The position numbers were made by a program, and so were the translations under genes. The notes under the pieces are model-generated. The model worked only from the letters and a program-made list of their open reading frames with translations. It ran no database searches and was not told the origin of the DNA. This document shows positions 1 to 5,805 of a DNA stretch of 5,805 nt, piece after piece. The stretch lies in contig CANGVZ010000158.1 in NCBI GenBank assembly GCA_947457285.1, forward strand, positions 1 to 5,805, in the 5' to 3' direction. Origin of the DNA: Flavobacteriales bacterium (GTDB lineage: Bacteria; Bacteroidota; Bacteroidia; Flavobacteriales_D; Sanyastnellaceae). How positions within the stretch are numbered: the stretch's first letter is position 1; each line of letters opens with the position of its first letter.

Positions 1-70
1 GAAGGGGTGGTGCAGGCCGTGGAGAATCACATTTCAATCCACTAAACGGGTTAACCTATTATTCTATTCC

Positions 71-619
71 CTAATCCCAGTATTTTCTATTGTTTTTAGG
101 TGGATTAATTAGTTCAGGGAATTCTCGATGATGAGCGATAGTCACCTTTTTCGCCTCATCATTATCCTCCTTCCTATTAGATAAACAAAGCATCTGAATT
201 GTACTGTCATTTAAAATAAGGTACTTCTCAGAATAGACGCGATCTATACATGTACCACTCCTACGTCCAAATTCTCTTACCTCAAGTGTATCGCCCATTA
301 TACGCCAATTTCCTTCATTCATGTAGTCCTTCTCATACATATGAAACTCAGACGCCATGCTATCAATTAAAGCAAGTATCTTCACCTCTCGCGATATCAT
401 GGTGTCTCTGTTGATTGGGTGATTGTACATGCGCATATCCCCATACCGAATTGGGGGACACTCCCAACCAAAACTGATGTTTCCATAAGTTGAATGATCA
501 TCGAAAATATACATCAAATCGTAATTACAAATTTCTCCGTCGGTGTCCCTTATCATCCTGTAATAGATCCCCGGCTTTATCAAATCGGTTGGTCCCCTTT
601 GAGATTCGGGTAACTTCAA
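71..619 (-). CDS. Hypothetical protein, body of a broken lipoprotein gene
   Basis: I do not recognise the family. The 182 residues from a TTG codon at 619 are rich in aromatic and charged residues, with short beta-prone stretches. Two of them, GNWRIMGDTLEV (about 103-114) and KYLILNDSTIQ (about 132-142), resemble small beta-rich lipoproteins of Bacteroidota that have alternating strand and turn repeats. This resemblance is a pattern impression, not a match to a named domain. There is no signal peptide or membrane segment in this part. The reading frame stays open upstream of 619 back to a TAA at 674-676, and the intervening 18 codons (QGCIGCFIP...) look coding, so TTG is probably not the natural start. 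The natural start lies at 724, 721 or 715, beyond the stop. The gene ends with TAG at 71-73. If translated from the TTG, the product would be cytoplasmic and unlipidated. Confidence 0.6.
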   Translation of the reverse strand: MKLPESQRGPTDLIKPGIYYRMIRDTDGEICNYDLMYIFDDHSTYGNISFGWECPPIRYGDMRMYNHPINRDTMISREVKILALIDSMASEFHMYEKDYMNEGNWRIMGDTLEVREFGRRSGTCIDRVYSEKYLILNDSTIQMLCLSNRKEDNDEAKKVTIAHHREFPELINPPKNNRKYWD

Positions 620-673
620 GAAACCAACATTTCTTTTCCTTAAAGCCGGAATGAAACAACCAATACAGCCTTG

Positions 674-724
674 TTAAAGGGGAACGAAAAATAATAACAT
701 GATTAGTTTTTTCATCAGCATCAT
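674..724 (-). pseudogene. Severed lipoprotein signal peptide with premature stop
   Basis: Reading the minus strand from ATG at 724 (in-frame alternatives at 721 and 715) gives MMLMKKLIMLLFFVPL followed by TAA at 676-674. The same frame then continues QGCIGCF and runs without interruption into the 71-619 reading frame. The short peptide is a textbook type II signal: positive n-region (KK), hydrophobic core (LIMLLFFVPL), then Q-G-C. If the stop were TTA (Leu), the sequence would read L-L-Q-G-C, a good lipobox with Cys at +1, so one base (T to A at 675) explains the break. I infer a recent nonsense mutation or a base-call error in a gene spanning 71-724. TAA is a true stop here, since recQ ends with it. 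Confidence 0.7.
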
Positions 725-739
725 TCAGTATAATTTATC

Positions 740-770
740 CAAAAATACTCAATCCACACTCACCACCCAA
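740..770 (-). promoter_or_regulatory. Bacteroidota-type promoter for the lipoprotein gene
   Basis: The minus strand has TATTTTTG at 747-740, a full match to the -7 consensus TAnnTTTG. TTG lies at 770-768, separated by a 20-base spacer, which fits the -33 element spacing known for this phylum. Transcription would start near 734-736, about 10-20 bases before the ATG cluster at 724-715. There is no Shine-Dalgarno sequence, which is normal for the phylum. An intact promoter next to a single stop codon argues that the gene was lost very recently, if at all. Confidence 0.55.
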
Positions 771-776
771 TTTTGA

Positions 777-791
777 CGCTTCAATGAAGCG
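777..791. repeat. 15-bp near-perfect palindrome
   Basis: CGCTTCA and TGAAGCG flank a single central A. As RNA this would fold as a 5-bp stem with a 5-base loop. No run of T follows on either strand, so it is a poor intrinsic terminator. It lies about 95 bases past the prmA stop and just upstream of the lipoprotein promoter, so it could be an operator or a weak transcript end. Confidence 0.35.
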
Positions 792-820
792 AGGGTAAAT
801 TCCATTTTTTGGTACAATTG

Positions 821-890
821 CGAATTAGTCCTTCCGAATTAATCATCTCGAATTGATCATCGCGAATCAGTCCTTTCGAATTCATCTATC
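821..890. repeat. Five 14-bp tandem repeats over the prmA 3' end
   Basis: Five contiguous 14-base units begin at 821, 835, 849, 863 and 877. All begin CGAAT, and four of the five begin CGAATT. Units 1 and 4 share the tail AGTCCTT; units 2 and 3 share ATCATC; unit 5 ends CATCTATC. This pairing suggests duplication of more than one unit type. The last unit contains the prmA stop codon (TAG, 888-886), so the array begins in coding sequence and extends into the gap. Unit length and lack of spacers rule out a CRISPR array. Confidence 0.8.
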
Positions 891-1719
891 CTTTCCTCAT
901 CGACAACAAATTCCAATCGTTGAGCTCCCGCTGGTGGATTTGGGTGAGTCCGTGCTTGGCGCCTTCTTCTAATAGATAGGGAATGTCTTGGCTGTAAAAG
1001 CCGCTGAACAAAATCATTCCTCCCGACTTCAACACCGCTGCATAAGCATGCATGTCGCGAAGCAAGATGTTGCGATTGATATTGGCCAAAATTGTATCGT
1101 ACACTTTTTTGCCCAACAACTCTGCACCGCCTTGATAACAGGTGATGCGCGTCGCCCCGTTTCTGATTTTATTCTCCTCTGCATTTTCAAAGGCCCATTC
1201 GTCGATGTCGATCGCATCAATATCCGCGGCTCGCAATTTCTCGGCAAGAATCGCCAACACACCAGTGCCACTGCCCATATCCAAAACAGTTTGGCCTGCA
1301 AAGTCCGTTAGAAGCATTTCACTAATCATCAAATGCGTGGTGCTGTGATGTCCCGTGCCGAATGACATCTTAGGTTCAATCGTTATCACATGCTCAAAAC
1401 CACTTCCTTCTTCATGAAATGGTGCGCGAATAAGACAGCGACCATCTACAATAATGGGTTCAAAATTCTTCTCCCACTCCGCATTCCAGTTGGTGGCTTC
1501 AATGACTTTTATGGTCCATGAAATTTCTTGTTCCTCGATTTCTTCGGTCATCAAATCCTCGAGCGTTTCGTCGCTCCACGAATCAACAGGGATATAGGCT
1601 TTGATGCCTTCGTCCGTTTCATCAAAACTATTAAAGCCACGGTCTGCAAGCTCAGCCACCAACACTTCACGTGCCGGCAAGAGCGGGCGCAGCGTAAATT
1701 CTACTTCTAAATAATTCAT
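886..1719 (-). CDS. prmA: Ribosomal protein L11 methyltransferase
   Basis: PrmA uses S-adenosylmethionine to methylate ribosomal protein L11 (known to be trimethylated at several amino groups in Escherichia coli) in the cytoplasm. The 277-residue protein has the small N-terminal L11-recognition domain (about 1-70) and a linker with the family signature NWNAEWEKNFEPI (77-89). The class I methyltransferase domain follows. It shows PKMSFGTGHHSTT (116-128), the AdoMet glycine motif LDMGSGTGVLA (146-156), the acidic DID (171-173) and ILANIN (210-215), which corresponds to the catalytic-site motif IV. Length is close to the family norm (E. coli 293). The ATG start overlaps the tpiA stop as ATGA (1716-1719), so the two genes are probably translationally coupled and share the tpiA promoter. 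The tpiA-prmA order is one I associate with Bacteroidota. No key motif is missing. Confidence 0.95.
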   Translation of the reverse strand: MNYLEVEFTLRPLLPAREVLVAELADRGFNSFDETDEGIKAYIPVDSWSDETLEDLMTEEIEEQEISWTIKVIEATNWNAEWEKNFEPIIVDGRCLIRAPFHEEGSGFEHVITIEPKMSFGTGHHSTTHLMISEMLLTDFAGQTVLDMGSGTGVLAILAEKLRAADIDAIDIDEWAFENAEENKIRNGATRITCYQGGAELLGKKVYDTILANINRNILLRDMHAYAAVLKSGGMILFSGFYSQDIPYLLEEGAKHGLTQIHQRELNDWNLLSMRKG

Positions 1720-2477
1720 GCTTGCCCCGCAGATTTGATGATGGTCATAAAATCATTGGCCTTCAAAGAAGCGCCACCCACCAATCCGCCATCCACATCC
1801 GGACATGCAAATAGTTCTGCACTGTTGGTCGCATTCACAGAACCTCCATAAAGTATGATCACTGCGTCCGCAATCTCTTTTCCATATTTCCCTTCCACCG
1901 TAGCGCGAATGAATGCATGCATCTCTTGCGCTTCATCATTGCTCGCTGTCACACCAGTGCCAATCGCCCATACAGGTTCATAGGCAATAACAACTTTTGC
2001 AAATTCTTCTTTTGTCAAATGGAATAATGCATTCTCCACCTGAGACTTCACTGTATCAAAGTGTTTTCCCGCCTTGCGTTCTTCCAATACCTCACCACAA
2101 CAGAAAATAGGTTGTACTTTATTTCTCAAACATGCATCCACCTTCGATGCCACGATGGCATCCGTTTCGTGAAAATATTGTCTTCTTTCACTATGTCCGA
2201 GGATGCTATATTTTACATTCATTGCCTTCAACATAGCAGGACTCGTTTCGCCCGTGAATGCGCCAAAATCGTGGTGTGAGCAATTTTGAGCAGAAAGTGA
2301 AAAGCCCAAATCTTCAATCATCTCAATCGTGGCCAAGTACAAAGCGGGTGGTGCCACCACTACTTCCACATTCTTGGGAAAGCTGCTGCTTTCTTCCTGA
2401 AGTTTTACGGCCAATTCCATTGCTTCATCAATGGTCTTATTCATTTTCCAATTGCCTGCTACGATTTTCTTGCGCAT
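1716..2477 (-). CDS. tpiA: Triose-phosphate isomerase
   Basis: This enzyme interconverts dihydroxyacetone phosphate and glyceraldehyde 3-phosphate in glycolysis and gluconeogenesis, in the cytoplasm, usually as a dimer. The 253 residues form the complete TIM barrel (E. coli 255). All active-site elements are visible: GNWKMN with the catalytic-site lysine at 11, LGHSERR with the electrophilic His95, AYEPVWAIGTG with the catalytic base Glu167 and the phosphate-gripping loop 6, YGGSV (210-214) and DGGLVGGASL (229-238) for phosphate binding. The start MRKKIVAGNWK matches the family start, so ATG at 2477 is secure although it has no Shine-Dalgarno sequence. It is the first gene of a two-gene operon with prmA (4-base overlap) and is divergent from recQ. 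The start codon lies inside one arm of an inverted repeat, which may bear on its control. Confidence 0.98.
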   Translation of the reverse strand: MRKKIVAGNWKMNKTIDEAMELAVKLQEESSSFPKNVEVVVAPPALYLATIEMIEDLGFSLSAQNCSHHDFGAFTGETSPAMLKAMNVKYSILGHSERRQYFHETDAIVASKVDACLRNKVQPIFCCGEVLEERKAGKHFDTVKSQVENALFHLTKEEFAKVVIAYEPVWAIGTGVTASNDEAQEMHAFIRATVEGKYGKEIADAVIILYGGSVNATNSAELFACPDVDGGLVGGASLKANDFMTIIKSAGQA

Positions 2478-2500
2478 AATTCGAATTATTTTATGCGCAA
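2470..2500. promoter_or_regulatory. 10-bp inverted repeat over the tpiA start, candidate operator
   Basis: TTGCGCATAA (2470-2479) and TTATGCGCAA (2491-2500) are perfect complements separated by 11 bases. One arm contains the tpiA start codon (2477-2475) and the other overlaps the last three bases of the -7 box (2505-2498). If transcription starts soon after the -7 box, most of the 5' arm would be absent from the mRNA. A DNA operator is therefore more likely than a start-blocking hairpin, unless an upstream start exists. This is inference from layout only. Confidence 0.5.
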
Positions 2501-2505
2501 ATATA
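2498..2505 (-). promoter_or_regulatory. -7 element of the tpiA-prmA promoter
   Basis: The minus strand reads TATATTTG, a full match to the Bacteroidota consensus TAnnTTTG, 20 bases before the tpiA ATG. Transcription would start near 2491-2495, leaving an A/T-rich leader of roughly 15-18 bases. I find no good -33 TTG or TTTG at the expected distance, so the promoter may be weak or helped by an activator. Confidence 0.5.
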
Positions 2506-2533
2506 ACCTTTCACCTTGTAGCGTCATTCATTG

Positions 2534-2541
2534 TAATTTAG
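2534..2541 (+). promoter_or_regulatory. Candidate -7 element of recQ
   Basis: TAATTTAG differs from TAnnTTTG at one position. It ends four bases before the recQ GTG, which would put transcription start on or next to the start codon and make the mRNA leaderless. A TTG lies at 2516-2518, but the 15-base spacer is shorter than usual. The element also supplies the in-frame TAA (2534-2536) that closes the frame upstream of recQ. Confidence 0.3.
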
Positions 2542-2545
2542 CAGC

Positions 2546-4465
2546 GTGTCGACATTACAACCTTTAGAAATATTAAAACGCTATTGGGGTCACTCTGCTT
2601 TTAGACCAAAGCAGGAAGACATTGTATTGTCTGTCATCAATGGCAACGACACGCTCGCACTCTTGCCCACGGGAGGCGGCAAATCTGTGTGTTTTCAAGT
2701 TCCAGCCCTTGCCTTGCCGGGTATGTGTCTGGTCGTAAGCCCGCTCTTGTCATTGATGCATGATCAAGTGAACAATCTAATCAGCCGCGGTATTCCAGCT
2801 GCTGCGATTACTTCGGCATTGAACTTCAAAGAAATAGACAAAACCCTCGACCAATGCGTGGCAGGGAAAATAAAGTTCCTATACGTTGCTCCTGAAAGGC
2901 TCAAAAACCATCTGTTTCAAGAGCGCTTCAAGCGAATGAACGTCAGTCTCATCGCAGTCGATGAAGCGCATTGCATTTCACAATGGGGCTATGATTTCCG
3001 TCCGAGTTACCTGGAGATTGCCGCTCTGCGCGACTTTCAACCCAATGTGCCTATCCTTGCCCTCACTGCTAGCGCAACCCCTGCGGTGGTGAGCGATATT
3101 CAAAGCAAGCTTCGCTTCAAATTAGAGAATGTCCTAGGCACAAGTTTCGCCCGACCCAACTTGGCCTACGTTGTTATTCAACATGAAAATAAAGAAGAAA
3201 AATTATTAGAAATATTAAAAAAAATCAAAGGCACTGCCGTTGTCTACTGCGGCACCAGAGCGCGAACGAAAGAGGTGGCATTGTATTTAACACAACACAA
3301 AATCAGCGCGAGCTTCTACCACGCTGGACTCACTAATGCTGAAAAAGACGCTGTCTTCTCACGCTGGATGCGCCATGATACACGCGTCATCTGTGCCCCG
3401 AACGCCTTCGGCATGGGCATCGCCACACCAGATGTGAGAGTAGTGGTGCACATGGACGTCCCCGCCTCACCTGAAGCCTATTTTCAAGAGGCAGGTCGTG
3501 CGGGTAGAGACGGCCAAAAAGCTTATGGCATTCTCCTTTACAACAGCGGTGATATTCTTTCACTAAAAGAAAAATTAAAAGCCAAATTCCCTCCGATAGA
3601 AACCATTCGAAACATATACAACAGCCTCGGCAATCACTTCCAACTCGCGATTGGCGCAGGTTTGGAAACACAATTTGATTTTAACCTATCAGATTTTGTA
3701 AAAAAATTCAACCTCAAAGCTGCGGAAGTAATGTATTCGCTCCAATTGCTGGAAAACGGCAACTATATCGCCCTCAGCGATGCTTTGCACTTGCCTTCGC
3801 GGTTGAGCATAGCAGTGAGCAAACAAGGCTTATACAGTTATCAAGTAGCCCATCCGCAATTCGATAATTTCATCAAGCAAATCCTGAGGATGTATGGAGG
3901 TCTGTTTGACCAATACGTCGCGATTCGAGAACAAGATATCGCCAAACAATTGCGCGCCACCGAAAAACAAGTGGTAGAACAATTGACATTATTGGATAAA
4001 CAAGGTGTTTTCGACTATGTACCCAACACTGGAACACCTAAAATTACATACATCTCGAGCCGAGAACATGCTCAGAATGTCCGTCTTTCTAAGGAGGTGT
4101 ATGAAGACCGCATCAAAGCGGAACAAGAGCGTGTGGACGCCATGATTCGCTACGTGGAGAAAGATCGCTGCCGGAGCATCCAATTGCTCGAATATTTTGG
4201 GGAAAAAGATGTGGAAGCTTGTGGCATGTGCGATGTATGCCGCGCTCACGCCCGCAAAGGCATGGAAGCCAGCCTCTACGAACGTATGTGGAATGAGCTG
4301 CAAGAATTGCTGCTCCATACCACACCCACCATCGACGAGGTGCCCTCACTCCTAGCGGCCTTTCCAGCCGATGAATTGGCTAAGGTGATTCGCTGGAAAC
4401 TCGACCATGGCGAACTCGTCATGGATGATCTCTTGAGGATTACTCTCGCAGGACTCTCAGATTAA
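2546..4465 (+). CDS. recQ: RecQ-family ATP-dependent DNA helicase
   Basis: A 3'-5' superfamily 2 DNA helicase acting in recombination and repair of stalled forks. Helicase motifs appear in order in the 639 residues: FRPKQ (motif 0, 19-23), Walker A PTGGGKS (41-47), SPLLSLMHDQ (65-74), DEAH (139-142), the RecQ aromatic loop HCISQWGYDFRPSY (142-155), TASATP (174-179), VVYCGTRAR (232-240), motif V APNAFGMGIATPDV (284-297) and the arginine finger QEAGRAGRDG (314-323). A helical and winged-helix-like segment follows (about 350-495, with a helix-turn-helix pattern at 460-493). Next come the four zinc cysteines C542, C559, C562 and C565 and a short C-terminal winged-helix-like tail. There is no HRDC domain. 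The zinc site lies far later than in E. coli RecQ (C380-C403), as in the long Bacteroidota form. GTG at 2546 is the only start after the in-frame stop at 2534 that keeps the family N-terminus (LEILKRYWGH). The gene has a run of eight A at 3217-3224. Confidence 0.93.
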   Translation: MSTLQPLEILKRYWGHSAFRPKQEDIVLSVINGNDTLALLPTGGGKSVCFQVPALALPGMCLVVSPLLSLMHDQVNNLISRGIPAAAITSALNFKEIDKTLDQCVAGKIKFLYVAPERLKNHLFQERFKRMNVSLIAVDEAHCISQWGYDFRPSYLEIAALRDFQPNVPILALTASATPAVVSDIQSKLRFKLENVLGTSFARPNLAYVVIQHENKEEKLLEILKKIKGTAVVYCGTRARTKEVALYLTQHKISASFYHAGLTNAEKDAVFSRWMRHDTRVICAPNAFGMGIATPDVRVVVHMDVPASPEAYFQEAGRAGRDGQKAYGILLYNSGDILSLKEKLKAKFPPIETIRNIYNSLGNHFQLAIGAGLETQFDFNLSDFVKKFNLKAAEVMYSLQLLENGNYIALSDALHLPSRLSIAVSKQGLYSYQVAHPQFDNFIKQILRMYGGLFDQYVAIREQDIAKQLRATEKQVVEQLTLLDKQGVFDYVPNTGTPKITYISSREHAQNVRLSKEVYEDRIKAEQERVDAMIRYVEKDRCRSIQLLEYFGEKDVEACGMCDVCRAHARKGMEASLYERMWNELQELLLHTTPTIDEVPSLLAAFPADELAKVIRWKLDHGELVMDDLLRITLAGLSD

Positions 4466-4476
4466 GCCCTTATTCG

Positions 4477-4484
4477 TAGCTTTG
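4477..4484 (+). promoter_or_regulatory. Candidate -7 element of the rlmI-like gene
   Basis: TAGCTTTG is a full match to TAnnTTTG and ends four bases before the ATG at 4489, the same spacing as the recQ candidate. Transcription would start at or beside the start codon, giving a leaderless message. No clear -33 TTG lies at the usual distance, which here would be inside the end of recQ, so this could be chance. The gene could instead be read from the recQ transcript across the 23-base gap. Confidence 0.35.
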
Positions 4485-4488
4485 CGCG

Positions 4489-5676
4489 ATGAATTCGTTT
4501 ATTAAAATCACCTTAAAACACGGCAAGGATCAAAGCATCCGCAGAAATCACCCTTGGGTGTTCAGCGGTGCCATCCAACGCATCGAAGGTAAACCTGAAA
4601 ACGGTGATATCATCGAAGTAGCCGATATCAAAGGTGAAACGCTTGGATTTGCTCACTATTCAGAGGGTAGTATCGCTGCAAGAATTTTCAGTTTTGGGAA
4701 AAATATCGACCTCGATAATATTTGGGAGAAAAAAATCTCCGATGCATTCGAACTGCGCATGAAACTTGGCCTTACAGGCAATGAAGCCACCACTATCTAC
4801 CGTTTGGTGCATGGTGAAGGCGATGGCCTTCCAGGATTGATTATTGATATCTATGGCTCCACAGCCGTGATTCAATGCCATTCTACAGGTATGTACAAGT
4901 TGCGCGCACGATTTGTAGATGCTTTGAAAAAAGTTTTCGGCGAACATCTTCAAGCGATTTATGACAAGAGCGCCGAGAAACTTCACCACAAAGACGATGA
5001 AGCGCCTATCAATTCATACCTCTTTGGCAAAGCCGCAGATACCGTTGCCTACGAATATGGACATGCGTTTAAAATAGACTGGGAACAAGGTCAGAAGACC
5101 GGATTCTTTATTGACCAAAGAGAAAACAGAAGACTGCTTCAGGAAATGAGCGCCGGCAAAAAAGTGCTCAATACATTTTGTTATACAGGAGGATTTTCTG
5201 TGTATGCGCTCAAGGGCGGCGCCACGCTCGTTCACAGCCTCGACAGCAGCCAAAAGGCATTAGAACTTACAGATGAAAATATTCGACTCAACAATATCGA
5301 CCCGAACAAACATTCGGTTATCAAAGCAGATGCTGTTGAATATTTGAAAAATATTGATGTCGATTATGACGTGATTGTGCTCGATCCGCCTGCATTCGCT
5401 AAACACCTCAGTGCTCGCCACAAAGCGGTGCAAGGCTATTTGCGCATCAATGAAGCTGCCATGCGTCAGATCAAACCGGGAGGAATTATTTTTACCTTCT
5501 CCTGTTCACAAGCGGTCGATAAGCAGCTTTTTACAAATACCGTCATCGCCGCAGCTATCGCCGCCAAGCGCGACGTAAAAATTTTACATCAACTGCACCA
5601 ACCCGCAGACCACCCCATCAGCGCCTTCCATCCTGAAGGGGAGTACTTGAAGGGAGTGGTGGTGCTAGTAGGCTAG
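4489..5676 (+). CDS. rlmI: Class I rRNA cytosine-C5 methyltransferase, RlmI-like
   Basis: The protein belongs to the RlmI family (COG1092 type) of SAM-dependent methyltransferases; E. coli RlmI makes 5-methylcytosine at position 1962 of 23S rRNA. The 395 residues match the E. coli length (396). An N-terminal PUA RNA-binding domain (about 1-75, with RRNHPWVFSGAI at 18-29) is followed by the family linker YRLVHGEGDGLPGLIID (104-120). The Rossmann domain shows GQKTGFFIDQRENRR (201-215), the AdoMet motif VLNTFCYTGGFSVYAL (226-241), the acidic SLDSS (250-254), the catalytic-site LDPPAFAK (298-305) and FSCSQ (337-341). All expected motifs are intact. I infer 23S rRNA as target; the exact base is not shown by the sequence, and the related RlmK/RlmO-type enzymes are an alternative. 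It sits 23 bases after recQ on the same strand. The last codons (CTA GTA GGC TAG) are part of the downstream 8-bp array. Confidence 0.88.
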   Translation: MNSFIKITLKHGKDQSIRRNHPWVFSGAIQRIEGKPENGDIIEVADIKGETLGFAHYSEGSIAARIFSFGKNIDLDNIWEKKISDAFELRMKLGLTGNEATTIYRLVHGEGDGLPGLIIDIYGSTAVIQCHSTGMYKLRARFVDALKKVFGEHLQAIYDKSAEKLHHKDDEAPINSYLFGKAADTVAYEYGHAFKIDWEQGQKTGFFIDQRENRRLLQEMSAGKKVLNTFCYTGGFSVYALKGGATLVHSLDSSQKALELTDENIRLNNIDPNKHSVIKADAVEYLKNIDVDYDVIVLDPPAFAKHLSARHKAVQGYLRINEAAMRQIKPGGIIFTFSCSQAVDKQLFTNTVIAAAIAAKRDVKILHQLHQPADHPISAFHPEGEYLKGVVVLVG

Positions 5677-5805
5677 TAGGCTAGTAAGAGAGTAGGCTAG
5701 TAGGCTAGTAGGCTAGTAAGAGAGTAAGATAGTATGATATGAAGATAGGAAGATAGGAAGATAGGAAGATAGGAAGATAGGAAGATAGGAAGATAGAAAG
5801 ATAGA
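5663..5805. repeat. 8-bp tandem array, 18 units, running off the window
   Basis: From 5663 the sequence keeps an exact 8-base period to the window end with no phase slip. Unit order is TGCTAGTA, GGCTAGTA x2, AGAGAGTA, GGCTAGTA x3, AGAGAGTA, AGATAGTA, TGATATGA, AGATAGGA x6, AGATAGAA, then a partial AGATAGA. The series grades from a CTAG-rich unit to a purine-rich unit through intermediates. The block GGCTAGTA(n)-AGAGAGTA occurs twice, a higher-order duplication. The array begins inside the rlmI coding region and contains its stop codon (5674-5676). The 129 bases after the stop hold nothing else I can identify, and the far end of the array is not visible. There are no spacers, so it is not CRISPR. 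Confidence 0.9.

Noticed and set aside
1..70. Weak hairpin (GTGGA with TCCAC) and the palindrome GGTTAACC after the lipoprotein stop
   Set aside because: Stems are short and no T-run follows on either strand, so there is no support for a terminator.
3..74. Plus-strand open frame from the window edge to TAA at 72-74, 23 codons, possibly the end of a gene convergent with the lipoprotein gene
   Set aside because: Its composition is protein-like (glycine-rich, then aromatic), but all three plus frames are open for at least 14 codons here and no motif is recognisable, so sequence left of the window would be needed.
988..1311. 107-codon plus-strand open frame opposite prmA
   Set aside because: It lies wholly antisense to a well-supported gene, has no recognisable motifs and no promoter, so it is a shadow.
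3217..3224. Run of eight A in recQ as a phase-variation tract
   Set aside because: The gene is in frame across it and it sits in a lysine-rich stretch; eight A alone is weak evidence for programmed slippage.
4088..4103. Perfect Shine-Dalgarno-like AAGGAGGTG just before an ATG inside recQ
   Set aside because: The spacing to the ATG is too short, the frame closes after about 14 codons, and this phylum rarely uses such sites; it simply encodes Lys-Glu-Val in the RecQ helix.
5663..5805. Possible CRISPR array
   Set aside because: Units are 8 bases with no spacers and no cas genes are nearby; it is a simple tandem repeat.

Overview
The window looks like ordinary chromosomal DNA from a member of the Bacteroidota. 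Three things suggest this: the tpiA-prmA gene pair, a RecQ of the long form I associate with that phylum, and several matches to the Bacteroidota -7 promoter element TAnnTTTG with no Shine-Dalgarno sequences before the genes. I cannot assign a genus from the sequence.

Layout. Positions 1-70 hold no gene I can support. A small secreted-protein gene follows on the minus strand (71-724). Its body is open from 619 down to 71, but its lipoprotein signal peptide (724-677) is cut off by an in-frame TAA exactly at the lipobox, so it looks like a fresh pseudogene or a sequencing error. A 161-base gap (725-885) carries a convincing promoter for that gene, a short palindrome and five 14-bp tandem repeats that run into the end of prmA. 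prmA (886-1719) and tpiA (1716-2477) are on the minus strand, overlap by ATGA and form an operon transcribed from a promoter near 2500. A 68-base divergent region separates tpiA from recQ. It contains a 10-bp perfect inverted repeat that covers the tpiA start codon. recQ (2546-4465) and an rlmI-like rRNA methyltransferase gene (4489-5676) follow on the plus strand. From 5663 to the window end an 8-bp tandem array takes over, beginning inside the last codons of the methyltransferase gene.

Function. The intact genes are housekeeping: triose-phosphate isomerase (glycolysis), ribosomal protein L11 methyltransferase, a RecQ-family DNA helicase and a 23S rRNA methyltransferase. Two modify the ribosome, but the set is not a dedicated pathway, and I see no defence system, mobile element, CRISPR array or RNA gene. 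The points most worth a second look are the stop codon at the lipobox, the two tandem arrays placed over gene ends, the tpiA start-codon inverted repeat, possible leaderless starts of recQ and rlmI, and the unusual motif V and domain order of RecQ.
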